This document shows, piece by piece, positions 51,256-60,797 of a stretch of DNA of 64,000 bases. Source of the DNA: CAJMNU01 sp905214855 (lineage in GTDB: Bacteria > Bacillota > Clostridia > Lachnospirales > Lachnospiraceae); the NCBI GenBank assembly GCA_937890595.1, contig CALADM010000010.1, positions 1 through 64,000 of the forward strand, read 5' to 3'. Position 1 is the stretch's first letter. Each line of letters starts with the position of its first letter. Below the pieces are notes generated by a model. It did not search any database and had not been told where the DNA came from. It saw nothing but the letters and a program-made list of their open reading frames with translations. A program made the position numbers and the translations under genes.

Positions 51256-53028
51256 TTATTCAAATTGAGCCTGATACAATTGTCTGTAAAACCCTCTTTT
51301 TTCCATTAAGCTCTCATGTGTTCCCTGTTCTACCACCTCACCATGATCTACTACAAGAATCCAGTCTGCATGGCGGATCGTGGACAAACGATGTGCGATC
51401 ACAAAACAGGTCTTTCCCTCCACCAACTTCAACATTGCCTTTTGAATGCGGATTTCTGTTCTGGTATCCACGTTGGAAGTTGCCTCATCTAAAATCAGCA
51501 TTCTGGAATCAAGAAGCATTGCACGGGCAATGGTGAGAAGCTGTTTTTGACCTTTTGAAATATTCGTTCCTTCATCACTTAAAATAGTATCATATCCATT
51601 TGGCAAATGCTGGATAAAAGAATGGATATGTGCTGCTTTTGTTACTGCCTCCACTTCCTCTCTTGATGCCTCAGGCTTCCCATAAGCAAGGTTTTCATAA
51701 ATCGTTCCTGTAAACAGCCATGTATCCTGTAGTACCATCGCATACGCTCTTCTCAGACTGTCTCTGGTGATTTTTGTAATATCCTTTCCATCTACACAGA
51801 TCTTTCCCTCATCTACATCATAGAACCTCATCAAAAGATTGATCAAAGTCGTTTTTCCAGCTCCAGTTGGACCAACAATAGCGATCGTCTTTCCCGACTC
51901 TACTTTAAGATTTAAGTCATGCAAGATCCGCTGTCCCGGCTGGTATCCAAACGATACATGGGAAAACTCCACCTCACCAACCACCTGTTTCAATTCTTCT
52001 GCATCTGCTGCATCCACTTTCTCTGCCGGCTCATCTATCATTCGAAATACTCGTTCTGCTGCTGCAAGAGCTGACTGGAGTTCATTAATGATATTGGCTG
52101 CCTCGTTGATCGGTCCTGAAAACTTTCTGGAATACAGGACAAAAGAAGAAATACTTCCAATAGACATCTGCCCTGCCAGATACAGCAAAGCTCCAAATAC
52201 ACTGATCAAAGTAAGAGAGAGATTGTTGATAAAATTAACCATCACTCCAACCACACTCCAATATTCTGCCTTGTAATATGCATCTGCCGCCTGTGTATTG
52301 ACCTTATCAAAATCGTGTACCGTATTGGCTTCCTGATGGTATGCTTTCAATGTTTTCTGTCCTGTAATCATCTCTTCCACAAACCCATTCATCTCTCCCA
52401 GCTTGCTGGAGCGAAGCCGATAAAGAGGTCTGGTCTTTTTTGCAAAAAATCGGGTAATACACATAGACATTGGAACAGTAACACAAAAAATGAATACCAA
52501 TCTTGGAGATACCACGATCATCATACAAAACGCACCGACTACAGTAACAGCCGTTGTCAGCATCTGGATCAGATCATTGGAAAGTGAGGTATTGACTGTA
52601 TCAATATCATAGCTGATCCGGCTAAGGATATCTCCTGTCTGATGGACATCAAAATATCCTACTGGAAGGCGCAAAAGCTGCTCAAACACATCCTTTCTCA
52701 TCTGAAACACTACTTTTCGGCTGATGATCAGCATAAGAACCCTTAGACCATATGTAAGAAGGGCGGATATCATATAAAATACGATCATCCATCCTGCATA
52801 ATAAAACACTTTTTCAAATTGCACTTTACCCATTCCCGGCTCAATGGCATCTACTGCATATCCTGAAAGCATTGGTCCAACCAATGCCAAAAGATTTCCG
52901 ATCAGATTTAAAAACATCGCTCCACCAAGCATCCACTTGTATTTCATCATATATTTGCCAAGCCGCAGAATTGTCCCTTTTCTATCCTTTGGTCTGTCAA
53001 ATTTCTTTTTATCACGCTCCCTTGCCAT
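51256..53028 (-). CDS. ABC exporter half, catalytically complete subunit
   Basis: The 590-residue protein has six spans and an ATPase domain: Walker A Gly-Pro-Thr-Gly-Ala-Gly-Lys-Thr-Thr, non-standard signature Ile-Ser-Lys-Gly-Gln, and Walker B Ile-Leu-Asp-Glu-Ala-Thr-Ser with the catalytic Glu. The ATG lies four bases after the partner gene stop, and its GGGGGAGG is inside the partner coding sequence, so the two are translationally coupled. It forms a heterodimeric exporter with the next gene; the cargo is unknown (multidrug or peptide). Confidence 0.93.
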   Translation of the reverse strand: MARERDKKKFDRPKDRKGTILRLGKYMMKYKWMLGGAMFLNLIGNLLALVGPMLSGYAVDAIEPGMGKVQFEKVFYYAGWMIVFYMISALLTYGLRVLMLIISRKVVFQMRKDVFEQLLRLPVGYFDVHQTGDILSRISYDIDTVNTSLSNDLIQMLTTAVTVVGAFCMMIVVSPRLVFIFCVTVPMSMCITRFFAKKTRPLYRLRSSKLGEMNGFVEEMITGQKTLKAYHQEANTVHDFDKVNTQAADAYYKAEYWSVVGVMVNFINNLSLTLISVFGALLYLAGQMSIGSISSFVLYSRKFSGPINEAANIINELQSALAAAERVFRMIDEPAEKVDAADAEELKQVVGEVEFSHVSFGYQPGQRILHDLNLKVESGKTIAIVGPTGAGKTTLINLLMRFYDVDEGKICVDGKDITKITRDSLRRAYAMVLQDTWLFTGTIYENLAYGKPEASREEVEAVTKAAHIHSFIQHLPNGYDTILSDEGTNISKGQKQLLTIARAMLLDSRMLILDEATSNVDTRTEIRIQKAMLKLVEGKTCFVIAHRLSTIRHADWILVVDHGEVVEQGTHESLMEKRGFYRQLYQAQFE

Positions 53029-53031
53029 ACA

Positions 53032-54798
53032 CTATTCCTCCCCCATCTGTGAGGCGCTGATCTCCTGATACAATTCACAATTCCCAAGCAATTCCTGATG
53101 TGTCCCATACCCGATCATATTTCCATCCTCTATCACTAAAATGTGATCTGCGTGCAAAATAGAACTGATCCTCTGTGCAATGATCACAGTTGTCGTATCA
53201 GCAAAATGTTCTTTCATCTCCTGACGCAGTGCAGCATCTGTTTTATAATCAAGGGCACTGGAAGAATCATCTAGGATCAGAAAATCCGGATGTGCTGCAA
53301 GTGCTCTTGCGATCAGTACACGCTGTTTCTGACCTCCTGACAGATTCGCTCCCTTGATATCCAACTGTTCCTGCATCTGCTTTCCCTTTTTTTCTACAAA
53401 TTCACTGGCTTTTGCATACAAAAGAGCTTCCTGAACCTGTTGTTCATTCAAATCCCGCCCCAGTCTTACATTCTCCAAAATCGTATTTTCAAAAATCACA
53501 TCATTCTGAAAAACCACACCAAATCTGCTGCGCAGTTCTCCATAGGGAATTTGTTTCACATCTTTGCCATCTATACGTATCTGTCCTTCATCCACATCAT
53601 AAAAACGCATCAACAAATTGGCTATCGTACTCTTTCCAGAACCTGTCTGCCCAATGATCCCCAATGTCTCACCTTTTTGAATAACAAAACTAATATCACA
53701 TAGATTCGGCTGTACACCATTATAAGAAAACGTAACATGGGAAAATTCCAAAGCAGGAGGTACTGTAGTTTCCTCATTTTCTGTTTTCTTATTTTCTGTT
53801 TTCTCATCATAGATCTTTTCCCATTCCTCTGCCTCTTCCTTCAATGCTCTCTCATCCTTTGAGTGTAAAACACTCATGATTCTGTCACTGGATGCCACTG
53901 ATTTAGAAAGTAAAACAAACATCTTAGACATGGAAAGCATCGCATTTAGGATAATTGCAAAATAGGTCAGAAAAGCCAGAATCTTTCCGACCTCACTTGT
54001 TCCTGCATTGACACGATATGCCCCTACAATGACCACTAATACCAGCCCTACATTCAATAGGACATTCATAGAAGGATCTGTCACCGCCATCAACATTCCC
54101 GCTTTTTTCTCTTTTTCCACAACTTCAGCATTGATCTCTTCAAAACGTGCCGCTTCTTCCTCTCCCTTGGATAATGCCTTTATCACTCTGATCCCAGAAA
54201 TATCCTCACGTATCAGACGTACAAATCGGTCAACTGACTCCTGAAGACTTAAATACATTGGAATACTCTTTTTTGATACAAAAAACATGATTGCTGCTAA
54301 AACAGGCATGATGCAAAGCAATACCCCGGCAAGAACCCAGTCCAATGTCAGCGTCATAATAAGTCCGCCCACCAAAAGAATTGGTGCTCGAACTCCAAGT
54401 CTTTGCAGACGGCTGATCGCCTGCTGGATATTATAGGAATCTGTCGTTAAGCGGGAGATCAACGATGGCTTTGTCCAAAAATCGGTATCTCTATTGGAAA
54501 GATACATTATCTTCTCAAACAGATCATGTCGGATCACCTTTGCCGCATCACATCCTACCTTGGATGCCATACGATTTGCTGTCATAGTTCCCACTGCTGC
54601 TACAACAGAACAAAACAGCATGACAAATCCCCATCGTATCACCCTTTTCCAGTCTCCTAATGGAATAATGGTATCTATCATATAGGCGAGGATCCATGGC
54701 AGGAACAGATCCATGATAGTTCCGATAAATTTAATCAAAAATCCCAATGCCATTCTCGGATAAAATGGCTTGATATATTGCGAAATCAATTCACGCAT
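53032..54798 (-). CDS. ABC exporter half, degenerate-site subunit
   Basis: The 588-residue protein has six spans and an ATPase domain with Walker A Gly-Gln-Thr-Gly-Ser-Gly-Lys-Ser-Thr, normal Leu-Ser-Gly-Gly-Gln, but Walker B Ile-Leu-Asp-Asp-Ser-Ser-Ser, so the catalytic Glu is Asp. A low-complexity Glu/Lys/Thr stretch (about 335-345) joins the domains. In heterodimeric exporters one of the two ATP sites is weak in just this way, which supports pairing with the adjacent gene. Confidence 0.93.
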   Translation of the reverse strand: MRELISQYIKPFYPRMALGFLIKFIGTIMDLFLPWILAYMIDTIIPLGDWKRVIRWGFVMLFCSVVAAVGTMTANRMASKVGCDAAKVIRHDLFEKIMYLSNRDTDFWTKPSLISRLTTDSYNIQQAISRLQRLGVRAPILLVGGLIMTLTLDWVLAGVLLCIMPVLAAIMFFVSKKSIPMYLSLQESVDRFVRLIREDISGIRVIKALSKGEEEAARFEEINAEVVEKEKKAGMLMAVTDPSMNVLLNVGLVLVVIVGAYRVNAGTSEVGKILAFLTYFAIILNAMLSMSKMFVLLSKSVASSDRIMSVLHSKDERALKEEAEEWEKIYDEKTENKKTENEETTVPPALEFSHVTFSYNGVQPNLCDISFVIQKGETLGIIGQTGSGKSTIANLLMRFYDVDEGQIRIDGKDVKQIPYGELRSRFGVVFQNDVIFENTILENVRLGRDLNEQQVQEALLYAKASEFVEKKGKQMQEQLDIKGANLSGGQKQRVLIARALAAHPDFLILDDSSSALDYKTDAALRQEMKEHFADTTTVIIAQRISSILHADHILVIEDGNMIGYGTHQELLGNCELYQEISASQMGEE

Positions 54799-54832
54799 TG
54801 TGCCATTCTCCTATACTTTTCTGAAATCATCA

Positions 54833-55405
54833 TCAAACCTGATAATCCAAAATAGAACAAAATTCTTCTACTCTCTTCTCATCCTCATTCAGCATTCGAT
54901 ATAAAACTTCCATATCTTCCACTTCAAAAAAGTCTTTGACATAGAAATTCCATGCGATCTTTGATGATCCTTCCAGCTCCTCTTTTACCTCCATCAGTGT
55001 ACGAAGACAAGTTCCAAATAACTCATTACGGAATGTCTGATATTCTTCTGTCAGGCATCCTTCTTCCTGATCAAGAAATCTGTCTCCATATTCGTCCAAA
55101 AATGTCCTCACGCCTTCTGAAACATCCTCAAACTCTTCTGCTGCTGCATCTGCAATCCCCCATTCTTCCTCCGCATATTTGTAATAGAAGAAGTCCTCTG
55201 ACTGCTCACTTCCTGCCTGTTCCAAAAGATAACTCTTTGTGTTCGCTGCGATCCCAAATGACCAAAGATCTGGGGAAGCCATCAGAGAAATCGCATATAC
55301 CTCATCATATTCTTCCATCAATTCCTGCCATGCCTGATATAAAGCAGTGCGCAGACATTCCTGCCACTCTTCCATATCAAACCCCTGCCACTGATTCTTC
55401 TTCAT
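54833..55405 (-). CDS. DUF4303-like acidic soluble protein
   Basis: The 190-residue protein is strongly acidic and alpha-helical, without signal or spans. It begins with Glu-Trp-Gln-Glu-Cys and shows Val-Tyr-Ala-Ile-Ser-Leu-Met-Ala-Ser-Pro-Asp, resembling DUF4303 proteins; the family number is from memory and the function is unknown. GGAGG precedes the ATG. It lies upstream of the ABC pair in the same direction (34-base gap) and may share its transcript. Confidence 0.7.
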   Translation of the reverse strand: MKKNQWQGFDMEEWQECLRTALYQAWQELMEEYDEVYAISLMASPDLWSFGIAANTKSYLLEQAGSEQSEDFFYYKYAEEEWGIADAAAEEFEDVSEGVRTFLDEYGDRFLDQEEGCLTEEYQTFRNELFGTCLRTLMEVKEELEGSSKIAWNFYVKDFFEVEDMEVLYRMLNEDEKRVEEFCSILDYQV

Positions 55406-55504
55406 CCTGTTTCCTCCCTATTTTCTTCTTTCCCAGTCAATTTTCTACTGAAATATAGTGTATTCTCTTTTTTTTGTGATTTCTACCATTTTTTTGTGTT
55501 TTCA

Positions 55505-57031
55505 CTACCGTTTTTTTAGCTCCAGCACCTTATCTATCATACTGTCAATCGTCACATGATCCGACTGTACTGCATCCATACCAAATTTTTGGGCTTCCTC
55601 CAAAGTTTTTCTTCCAATACATACTGTTTTCAGACAAGACAATTCTTCTCCTTCCATCTGCCCCGCAAATGCCCGCACAGAAGATGCACTCGCAAACATT
55701 GCAATATCATCAGGAAGAATCTGTAACCCTGAAATATCCCTCCAAAATCCTGTTTTCTCCTCAATCTGATACAATTCCATTCTTACAATCTCGCATCCAC
55801 CTGCTATCAGATACTTTTCTGCGTCACTCTCTACTCCCTGTGGCAGACAGATCAGGATCTGACTCCCCTTACTGCACTGTTTTGCTATCTCTTTTCCCAA
55901 AACACTCCCATATGCCTCTGTTGCCTCGTAGTCTGCACAGATCCCATAACGCCTCAATGCACGGGATGTCGCACTCCCAACTGTGCCAATCTTACTCTCC
56001 ACAAGATTCCTTATATCTTTTCCTGCTTCTATCCACATTTGAAAAAATGAGTCTACCCCAGCTGCACTGGTAAATAAAATCCATTGAAACTGCCCTTTTT
56101 CTGCTTCATCCAACCTTTTTCTAATTTCTTCTCCTGATGAAAGAAAATGCAGAGAAGTAGCAGGACATTCCATCACCTCAGCCCCAAGTTCCCTCAATTT
56201 TTTTGCAAGCTCTGACTCTTTTTCTCTTGGACGGACTACCCAGATACGTTGTCTTCCAAGAGGTTGTCTGTCTTTCCAGTGAAAGCGTTCTGCCAGACTA
56301 CAGACACTTCCCACCAAAATCAATCCCGGAGTCTTAATCTCTGCTTCTTTTGCTTTCTGGGGAAGATTCCACAATGGGGCTGTGATAACACGCTGATTCC
56401 ATCTAGTTCCATTCTCAATGACTGCTGACGGTCTGTCCTTCTCCACTCCAGCCTCTATCAGCCCCTCTGAGATTTCTTTCAAAGCGCCTACTCCCATAAA
56501 AAATACCAATGTCACATCTCCCAATGCTGCCAATGCCTTAAAATCAATTCCCTGTGGATTTCCCCGTTTGCGATGTGCAGTCACAATATGCAACGAGGGG
56601 GTATATTCCCTATGTGTTACTGGAATTCCAGCATAAGCCGGTACTGCCACCGCAGAGGATACCCCCGGAACTACTTCAAATGGAATATCTGCTGCAAGCA
56701 ATGCTTCCAGCTCTTCTGCTCCTCTTCCAAATAAAAATGGATCTCCGCCTTTTAAGCGCACTACTCTCTTTCCTTCCATTCCTTTTTCTACCAAAACCTG
56801 ATTGATCTGTTCCTGCTCCATCTTATGATGGTTTGCATGTTTTCCAGCATCGATCTTTTCCGCCTGTTCTGGTATCATGGAAAGAATTCCAGAACCTACC
56901 AGCTGATCGTACACAACCACCTGTGCATTCTGAAGTACCTGCTTTCCTTTCAAAGTCAGGAGTCCCGCATCACCTGGTCCAGCTCCCACAAGCCAAACCT
57001 TACCTTTGTCATTCTTTCTATCTGCCATCAT
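55505..57031 (-). CDS. cobA-hemD: Uroporphyrinogen-III C-methyltransferase / uroporphyrinogen-III synthase fusion
   Basis: The 508-residue fusion has residues 8-250 as the SUMT methylase (Val-Gly-Ala-Gly-Pro-Gly-Asp, Arg-Leu-Lys-Gly-Gly-Asp-Pro-Phe, Val-Pro-Gly-Val-Ser-Ser), which makes precorrin-2 with two SAM. Residues 262-508 are HemD, which closes hydroxymethylbilane to uroporphyrinogen III. The order matches siroheme/cobalamin operons of clostridia. Met 57031 has AAAGGA upstream and a second Met follows. Downstream of hemC by 28 bases. Confidence 0.95.
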   Translation of the reverse strand: MMADRKNDKGKVWLVGAGPGDAGLLTLKGKQVLQNAQVVVYDQLVGSGILSMIPEQAEKIDAGKHANHHKMEQEQINQVLVEKGMEGKRVVRLKGGDPFLFGRGAEELEALLAADIPFEVVPGVSSAVAVPAYAGIPVTHREYTPSLHIVTAHRKRGNPQGIDFKALAALGDVTLVFFMGVGALKEISEGLIEAGVEKDRPSAVIENGTRWNQRVITAPLWNLPQKAKEAEIKTPGLILVGSVCSLAERFHWKDRQPLGRQRIWVVRPREKESELAKKLRELGAEVMECPATSLHFLSSGEEIRKRLDEAEKGQFQWILFTSAAGVDSFFQMWIEAGKDIRNLVESKIGTVGSATSRALRRYGICADYEATEAYGSVLGKEIAKQCSKGSQILICLPQGVESDAEKYLIAGGCEIVRMELYQIEEKTGFWRDISGLQILPDDIAMFASASSVRAFAGQMEGEELSCLKTVCIGRKTLEEAQKFGMDAVQSDHVTIDSMIDKVLELKKR

Positions 57032-57059
57032 CGTATCCTTTCTTATCAAACAGGTTTCC

Positions 57060-57995
57060 TCAAAAAACATGTTTCCTTTTCATCGTATCCGCCAGTTCTT
57101 CTCCCAGTTTTCTGGCAGATATTGCTGCCTGATCTGGCAAAATACAGCCACTCTTCTCTTCTATTGTCCAAAATCCATCGCTTTCTCTATAATATAATCC
57201 TCTCAAACAGATCTCATTTTCCTTTACCTTGGCATATGCTGCCACTGGGGAAGAACATCCTCCATTCAAAGCTCTGACAAATCCCCTCTCTGCCTTTGCA
57301 GCGATCTCGGTCTCTCTATCATTTAGCCACATAATTTCCTCTTCTGGAAAATCTTTTCGGCATTGTACAGCCAAAATCCCCTGTCCTGCCGCCGGAAGCA
57401 TTTCCTCTGGCTCAAAATAATATGAGATTTTTTTCTCCAATCCTTCTCTGATCAATCCGGCTGCTGCTAAGATCAAAGCATGATATTCCCCGTCTTCCAA
57501 CTTTTTCAAACGAGTATGGATATTGCCTCGTACACTTTTTACCTGTGCTGTCCCCCATAACTTTTGAAGCTGCAATTTTCTTCTCATACTGGAAGTCCCC
57601 ACACAAGACAACCAGAATGCATCTTTTTCATTTTTATAAATTTCCCCCTGCTCTGATGAGTTTGGAAGCACTAAAACATCTCTCGGATCTCCTCGTTTCA
57701 CATAAGCCACAATAGGAAGCTCTTCATTTTCTTCCATTGGAACATCTTTCAAACTGTGAACAGCAAGATCGATCCGTCCATCCATAAGCGCCTGATCCAG
57801 TTCCTTTACAAACAGCCCTTTTCCACCCACTTTATCCAGTGTTTTATGTAAAATTTTATCTCCTGTTGTTTTAAATGTCACCAATTCTATCTGAATATCT
57901 GGTCTCTTCTTTTTTATTTCTTCAATTACCAGATTCGTTTGAGCTACTGCCAGCTTAGACTCCCTGCTGCCGATCCTCCATATCTGCTTTTCCAT
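57060..57995 (-). CDS. hemC: Hydroxymethylbilane synthase (porphobilinogen deaminase)
   Basis: HemC joins four porphobilinogens to hydroxymethylbilane. The 311-residue protein shows Arg-Ile-Gly-Ser-Arg-Glu-Ser-Lys-Leu-Ala, Lys-Asp-Val-Pro, Arg-Gly-Asn-Ile-His-Thr-Arg-Leu, and the dipyrromethane cofactor Cys in Asn-Gly-Gly-Cys-Ser-Ser-Pro-Val-Ala. It starts four bases after the precorrin-2 dehydrogenase stop, with AGGGAAG upstream. Confidence 0.96.
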   Translation of the reverse strand: MEKQIWRIGSRESKLAVAQTNLVIEEIKKKRPDIQIELVTFKTTGDKILHKTLDKVGGKGLFVKELDQALMDGRIDLAVHSLKDVPMEENEELPIVAYVKRGDPRDVLVLPNSSEQGEIYKNEKDAFWLSCVGTSSMRRKLQLQKLWGTAQVKSVRGNIHTRLKKLEDGEYHALILAAAGLIREGLEKKISYYFEPEEMLPAAGQGILAVQCRKDFPEEEIMWLNDRETEIAAKAERGFVRALNGGCSSPVAAYAKVKENEICLRGLYYRESDGFWTIEEKSGCILPDQAAISARKLGEELADTMKRKHVF

Positions 57996-57998
57996 AAA

Positions 57999-58469
57999 CT
58001 AATCTTCCCTTTCTTTCAATTCTCTCTCAAACAGATCCCGAACTTTCTCTGCTGCCTTTTTGGCAAGAGCATGGTCATTTCCGCCTGCACTGATCCCTGC
58101 CACCACATCTCCTTTTAACGCAATCCCCGGAAAATAAAAATCACAATCCTCTTTTTTATCACAACGGTTCACTAAAATCCCCAGCTTTTTTGCATCTGCA
58201 CAAACCTGTTCGTTCACATCTGCCCGATTGCTGCATGCCAATACCAAAAATGCACCTTCCATATCCTGACTTTGATATTCACGATGTATCACATGTACTC
58301 GTTTTTCCTCTGCACAAAAGCAGCATTCCTGTCGGATTTCAGGTGCTACAACCACCAGATCTGCCTCAAATGACAGAAGTGCTTTGATACGTCTTGCCGC
58401 AATTTTTCCAGCTCCTACTACCAGAATCTTCTTATTTTCAACTGATACAAACAATGGAAATACCCGCAT
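57999..58469 (-). CDS. Precorrin-2 dehydrogenase / sirohydrochlorin ferrochelatase family (short form)
   Basis: The 156-residue protein resembles the N-terminal part of CysG/Met8: an NAD-binding start Lys-Ile-Leu-Val-Val-Gly-Ala-Gly-Lys-Ile-Ala-Ala-Arg-Arg, then Asn-Arg-Cys-Asp and the catalytic-region Ile-Ser-Ala-Gly-Gly-Asn-Asp. It oxidises precorrin-2 to sirohydrochlorin; chelatase activity is uncertain in short forms. ATG 58469 has GAGGAAAAG upstream. It is the first gene of the siroheme operon. Confidence 0.9.
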   Translation of the reverse strand: MRVFPLFVSVENKKILVVGAGKIAARRIKALLSFEADLVVVAPEIRQECCFCAEEKRVHVIHREYQSQDMEGAFLVLACSNRADVNEQVCADAKKLGILVNRCDKKEDCDFYFPGIALKGDVVAGISAGGNDHALAKKAAEKVRDLFERELKERED

Positions 58470-58534
58470 TCTCTTTTCCTCTTTTTCTTTGCAGGACAGC
58501 CCTAATTTTATCGTTCCTGCCCAAATTCGGATAT

Positions 58535-58563
58535 ATTGTAGCATAGCCACTTTAAATGCACAA
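58535..58563 (-). promoter_or_regulatory. Probable promoter of the siroheme operon
   Basis: On the minus strand TTGTGC (58563-58558), 17 bases, TACAAT (58540-58535), about 60 bases before the first gene. Confidence 0.5.
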
Positions 58564-58610
58564 TAGGAGCATCCTCATAGAAAATTTCTCCATTCATTAC
58601 TGTATTCTAG

Positions 58611-58661
58611 TTGACAGTTTCCATTTTTTATTGTACTATTGTATTAAGAAAATAATACAAT
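58611..58661 (+). promoter_or_regulatory. Promoter and operator of the GntR-ABC operon
   Basis: TTGACA (58611-58616), 17 bases, TACTAT (58634-58639). A perfect 9-base inverted repeat ATTGTATTA-AGAAAA-TAATACAAT (58638-58661) overlaps the -10 and the start point, a likely autorepression site for the YtrA-type regulator. Confidence 0.8.
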
Positions 58662-58739
58662 GGTATGATCCTATTTCTACTATTTGTATATTGTCATCTA
58701 TTATATTCGAACTATGTGAATTGGAGGTGAACCTATCTT

Positions 58740-59123
58740 ATGGCTTGGACTTTTGATTCTGAACGTCCTATTTATACACAGCTCTTAGAACAGATCCGTC
58801 TTTCCATTATTTCCGGTATCTACCCACCCGGCAGCCGCCTTCCGTCTGTCCGTGAACTTGCCATAGATGCCGCTGTTAATCCCAATACCATGCAGAAAGC
58901 ACTTTCTGAATTGGAACAAAGCGGTCTTCTCTACTCCCAGCGCACAGCAGGACGCTTTGTCACAGAAGATACTGCTTTGATCGAACAGATCCGTCAAGCT
59001 GCTGCACAGGAATTTCTGTCTGAATTTATGGGAAAGATGAGGCAGCTTGGCTACCAAAAGGAAGATATCTTAAACTGGATAAAACAAGACCAAATTTTAG
59101 AAAATGGAGGAAATATTGTATGA
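58740..59123 (+). CDS. GntR family regulator, YtrA subfamily
   Basis: The 127-residue protein has an N-terminal winged helix (Pro-Pro-Gly-Ser-Arg-Leu-Pro-Ser-Val-Arg-Glu-Leu-Ala, then Asn-Pro-Asn-Thr-Met-Gln-Lys-Ala) and only a short two-helix tail, which defines the YtrA group. These repress ABC operons that they head. GGAGGTG precedes the ATG. Its stop overlaps the next start (ATGA), so the genes are translationally coupled. Confidence 0.94.
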   Translation: MAWTFDSERPIYTQLLEQIRLSIISGIYPPGSRLPSVRELAIDAAVNPNTMQKALSELEQSGLLYSQRTAGRFVTEDTALIEQIRQAAAQEFLSEFMGKMRQLGYQKEDILNWIKQDQILENGGNIV

Positions 59124-59821
59124 CACAGCCCATTTTACAATGTAGTCATTTAACAAAGCAGTTCACTAAAAAAACAGTATTACAGGATTTATCTCTTCAG
59201 ATCGAACCCGGTCATATCATTGGTCTTTTAGGTCCTAATGGCAGCGGGAAAACCACACTTATGAAATGCATTGCCGGATTGATCCAACCGGATTCTGGTG
59301 AGATCCTGATTGATTCAGAGCCTATTGGTGTACATTCAAAAGGGCTGATCTCCTTTCTCCCTGACTGTAGTTATCTGCACCCTTGGATGAAAACAGATCA
59401 TGTCATCCGACTTTTTCATGACTTCTTTCCTGACTTTGATATGGAAAAGGCAAACCGTATGCTCCAAGCTCTAAAACTAGATCCTAAGCAGCGTCTAAAA
59501 ACAATGTCCAAAGGCACGCTGGAAAAACTCCAGCTCACGATCGCCATGAGCCGTAAAGCCAGACTTTACCTGTTGGATGAACCGATCGGAGGCGTAGATC
59601 CAGCAGCCAGAGATTTTATTTTAAAAATCATTCTGGAAAATTTTGAAGACTCTGGCTCTATCCTCATCTCTACTCACATTATTTCTGATATCGAACAGAT
59701 TTTGGATACAGTCATTTTCCTGAAAAATGGGGAGATTACCCTGAATGCCTCTGTTGATGATGTCCGAAGCCAATATAAAAAATCTGTTGATGATGTTTTT
59801 CGGGAGGTGTTCTCATGTTAA
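59120..59821 (+). CDS. ABC transporter ATP-binding protein (YtrB-like)
   Basis: The 233-residue protein shows Walker A Gly-Pro-Asn-Gly-Ser-Gly-Lys-Thr-Thr, Walker B Leu-Leu-Asp-Glu-Pro-Ile-Gly-Gly-Val-Asp, and an atypical signature Met-Ser-Lys-Gly-Thr in place of Leu-Ser-Gly-Gly-Gln. It overlaps the permease start by seven bases. With the permease it forms a small ABC-2-type complex, often induced by envelope stress; the cargo is unknown. Confidence 0.93.
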   Translation: MTQPILQCSHLTKQFTKKTVLQDLSLQIEPGHIIGLLGPNGSGKTTLMKCIAGLIQPDSGEILIDSEPIGVHSKGLISFLPDCSYLHPWMKTDHVIRLFHDFFPDFDMEKANRMLQALKLDPKQRLKTMSKGTLEKLQLTIAMSRKARLYLLDEPIGGVDPAARDFILKIILENFEDSGSILISTHIISDIEQILDTVIFLKNGEITLNASVDDVRSQYKKSVDDVFREVFSC

Positions 59822-60642
59822 GGAAATTTCTTACTTACGAATTAAAGACAAGCAGCCGCCAATTTTTGCCAATGTATGCCTTTTATGTCCTTTTTTCCAT
59901 TGTAAACATGTTCTTTTTTGAAAAAGGATTTCTGAGCCTGATCCGCAATGATGCCATGCCGGATACCTTTTCTCTTGTAAGTGTCATCATTTCCAGCCTC
60001 TATCTATTTTGCATGGTTGCGGTCTATGTCTTAACCTATGTATTTATTACAATCCATTTTTACAAGACAATGGCAGGAAAACAGGGATATTTCACTTTCT
60101 CCCTTCCGATAAAACCATCTGTCATTTTGGGATGCAAAATGCTCATCGCTGTATTCTGGCAGCTTGTAACATGTGGTCTGATCCTTCTGTCTATCTATGT
60201 TCTTTGTTCTGTACATGGCATAGAAAATTGGATCCATATTCTCTTCAAAGCATTTCATACCATATATGACCATGGCGGATACTATCAAACATTCCAGATC
60301 CTATTTACTATTTCATTGATCTTGACCCTGTTTCTCTCTCCGCTTCAGATTTTTACCTCCATCGCCATTGGACAGCTCTTTTCCAAAAACCGGATCGCAT
60401 GGTCGGTATGTTTTTATTTTGTAATCTACACCATTATGCAAGTGCTTGGAACAATTCTTCTGATCGTCACCAACTTTGCAGGTTTTGTCTCTCAGTTCAG
60501 TCAAAATCTGATCAGTGCAGAACAATATACACAGTATATGATCCGCAATATGCAAGGCAGTATTCTTTTAAGTATACTGAGTGGTATTATCATGTATGTG
60601 GTATTCCAATATATCTATACAAAGAAATTAAATCTTGTATAA
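59815..60642 (+). CDS. ABC-2 type permease of the GntR operon
   Basis: The 275-residue protein has six predicted membrane spans. There is no catalytic motif, as expected of a permease. The start ATG lies within the end of the ATPase gene, with GGAGG inside that gene. It forms the membrane part of the YtrB-like transporter. A strong terminator follows. Confidence 0.88.
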   Translation: MLRKFLTYELKTSSRQFLPMYAFYVLFSIVNMFFFEKGFLSLIRNDAMPDTFSLVSVIISSLYLFCMVAVYVLTYVFITIHFYKTMAGKQGYFTFSLPIKPSVILGCKMLIAVFWQLVTCGLILLSIYVLCSVHGIENWIHILFKAFHTIYDHGGYYQTFQILFTISLILTLFLSPLQIFTSIAIGQLFSKNRIAWSVCFYFVIYTIMQVLGTILLIVTNFAGFVSQFSQNLISAEQYTQYMIRNMQGSILLSILSGIIMYVVFQYIYTKKLNLV

Positions 60643-60682
60643 TGCTTTCAAATACTATAGTTTCATCAGATCAATTCTAAAA

Positions 60683-60741
60683 AAAGAAGAGTGAAGCTGC
60701 ATCAGATCATACCCTCTGCAAGACTTCACTCTTCTTTTACT
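60683..60741. terminator. Bidirectional terminator
   Basis: A perfect 14-base stem AAAGAAGAGTGAAG (60683-60696) / CTTCACTCTTCTTT (60724-60737) flanked by A- and T-runs, between the permease gene and DUF2325. Confidence 0.85.
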
Positions 60742-60797
60742 TTACTTCTTTTACTTTTTACTCTTCTCTTTCTCTATCTCTTATAGCCTTTTATCTG

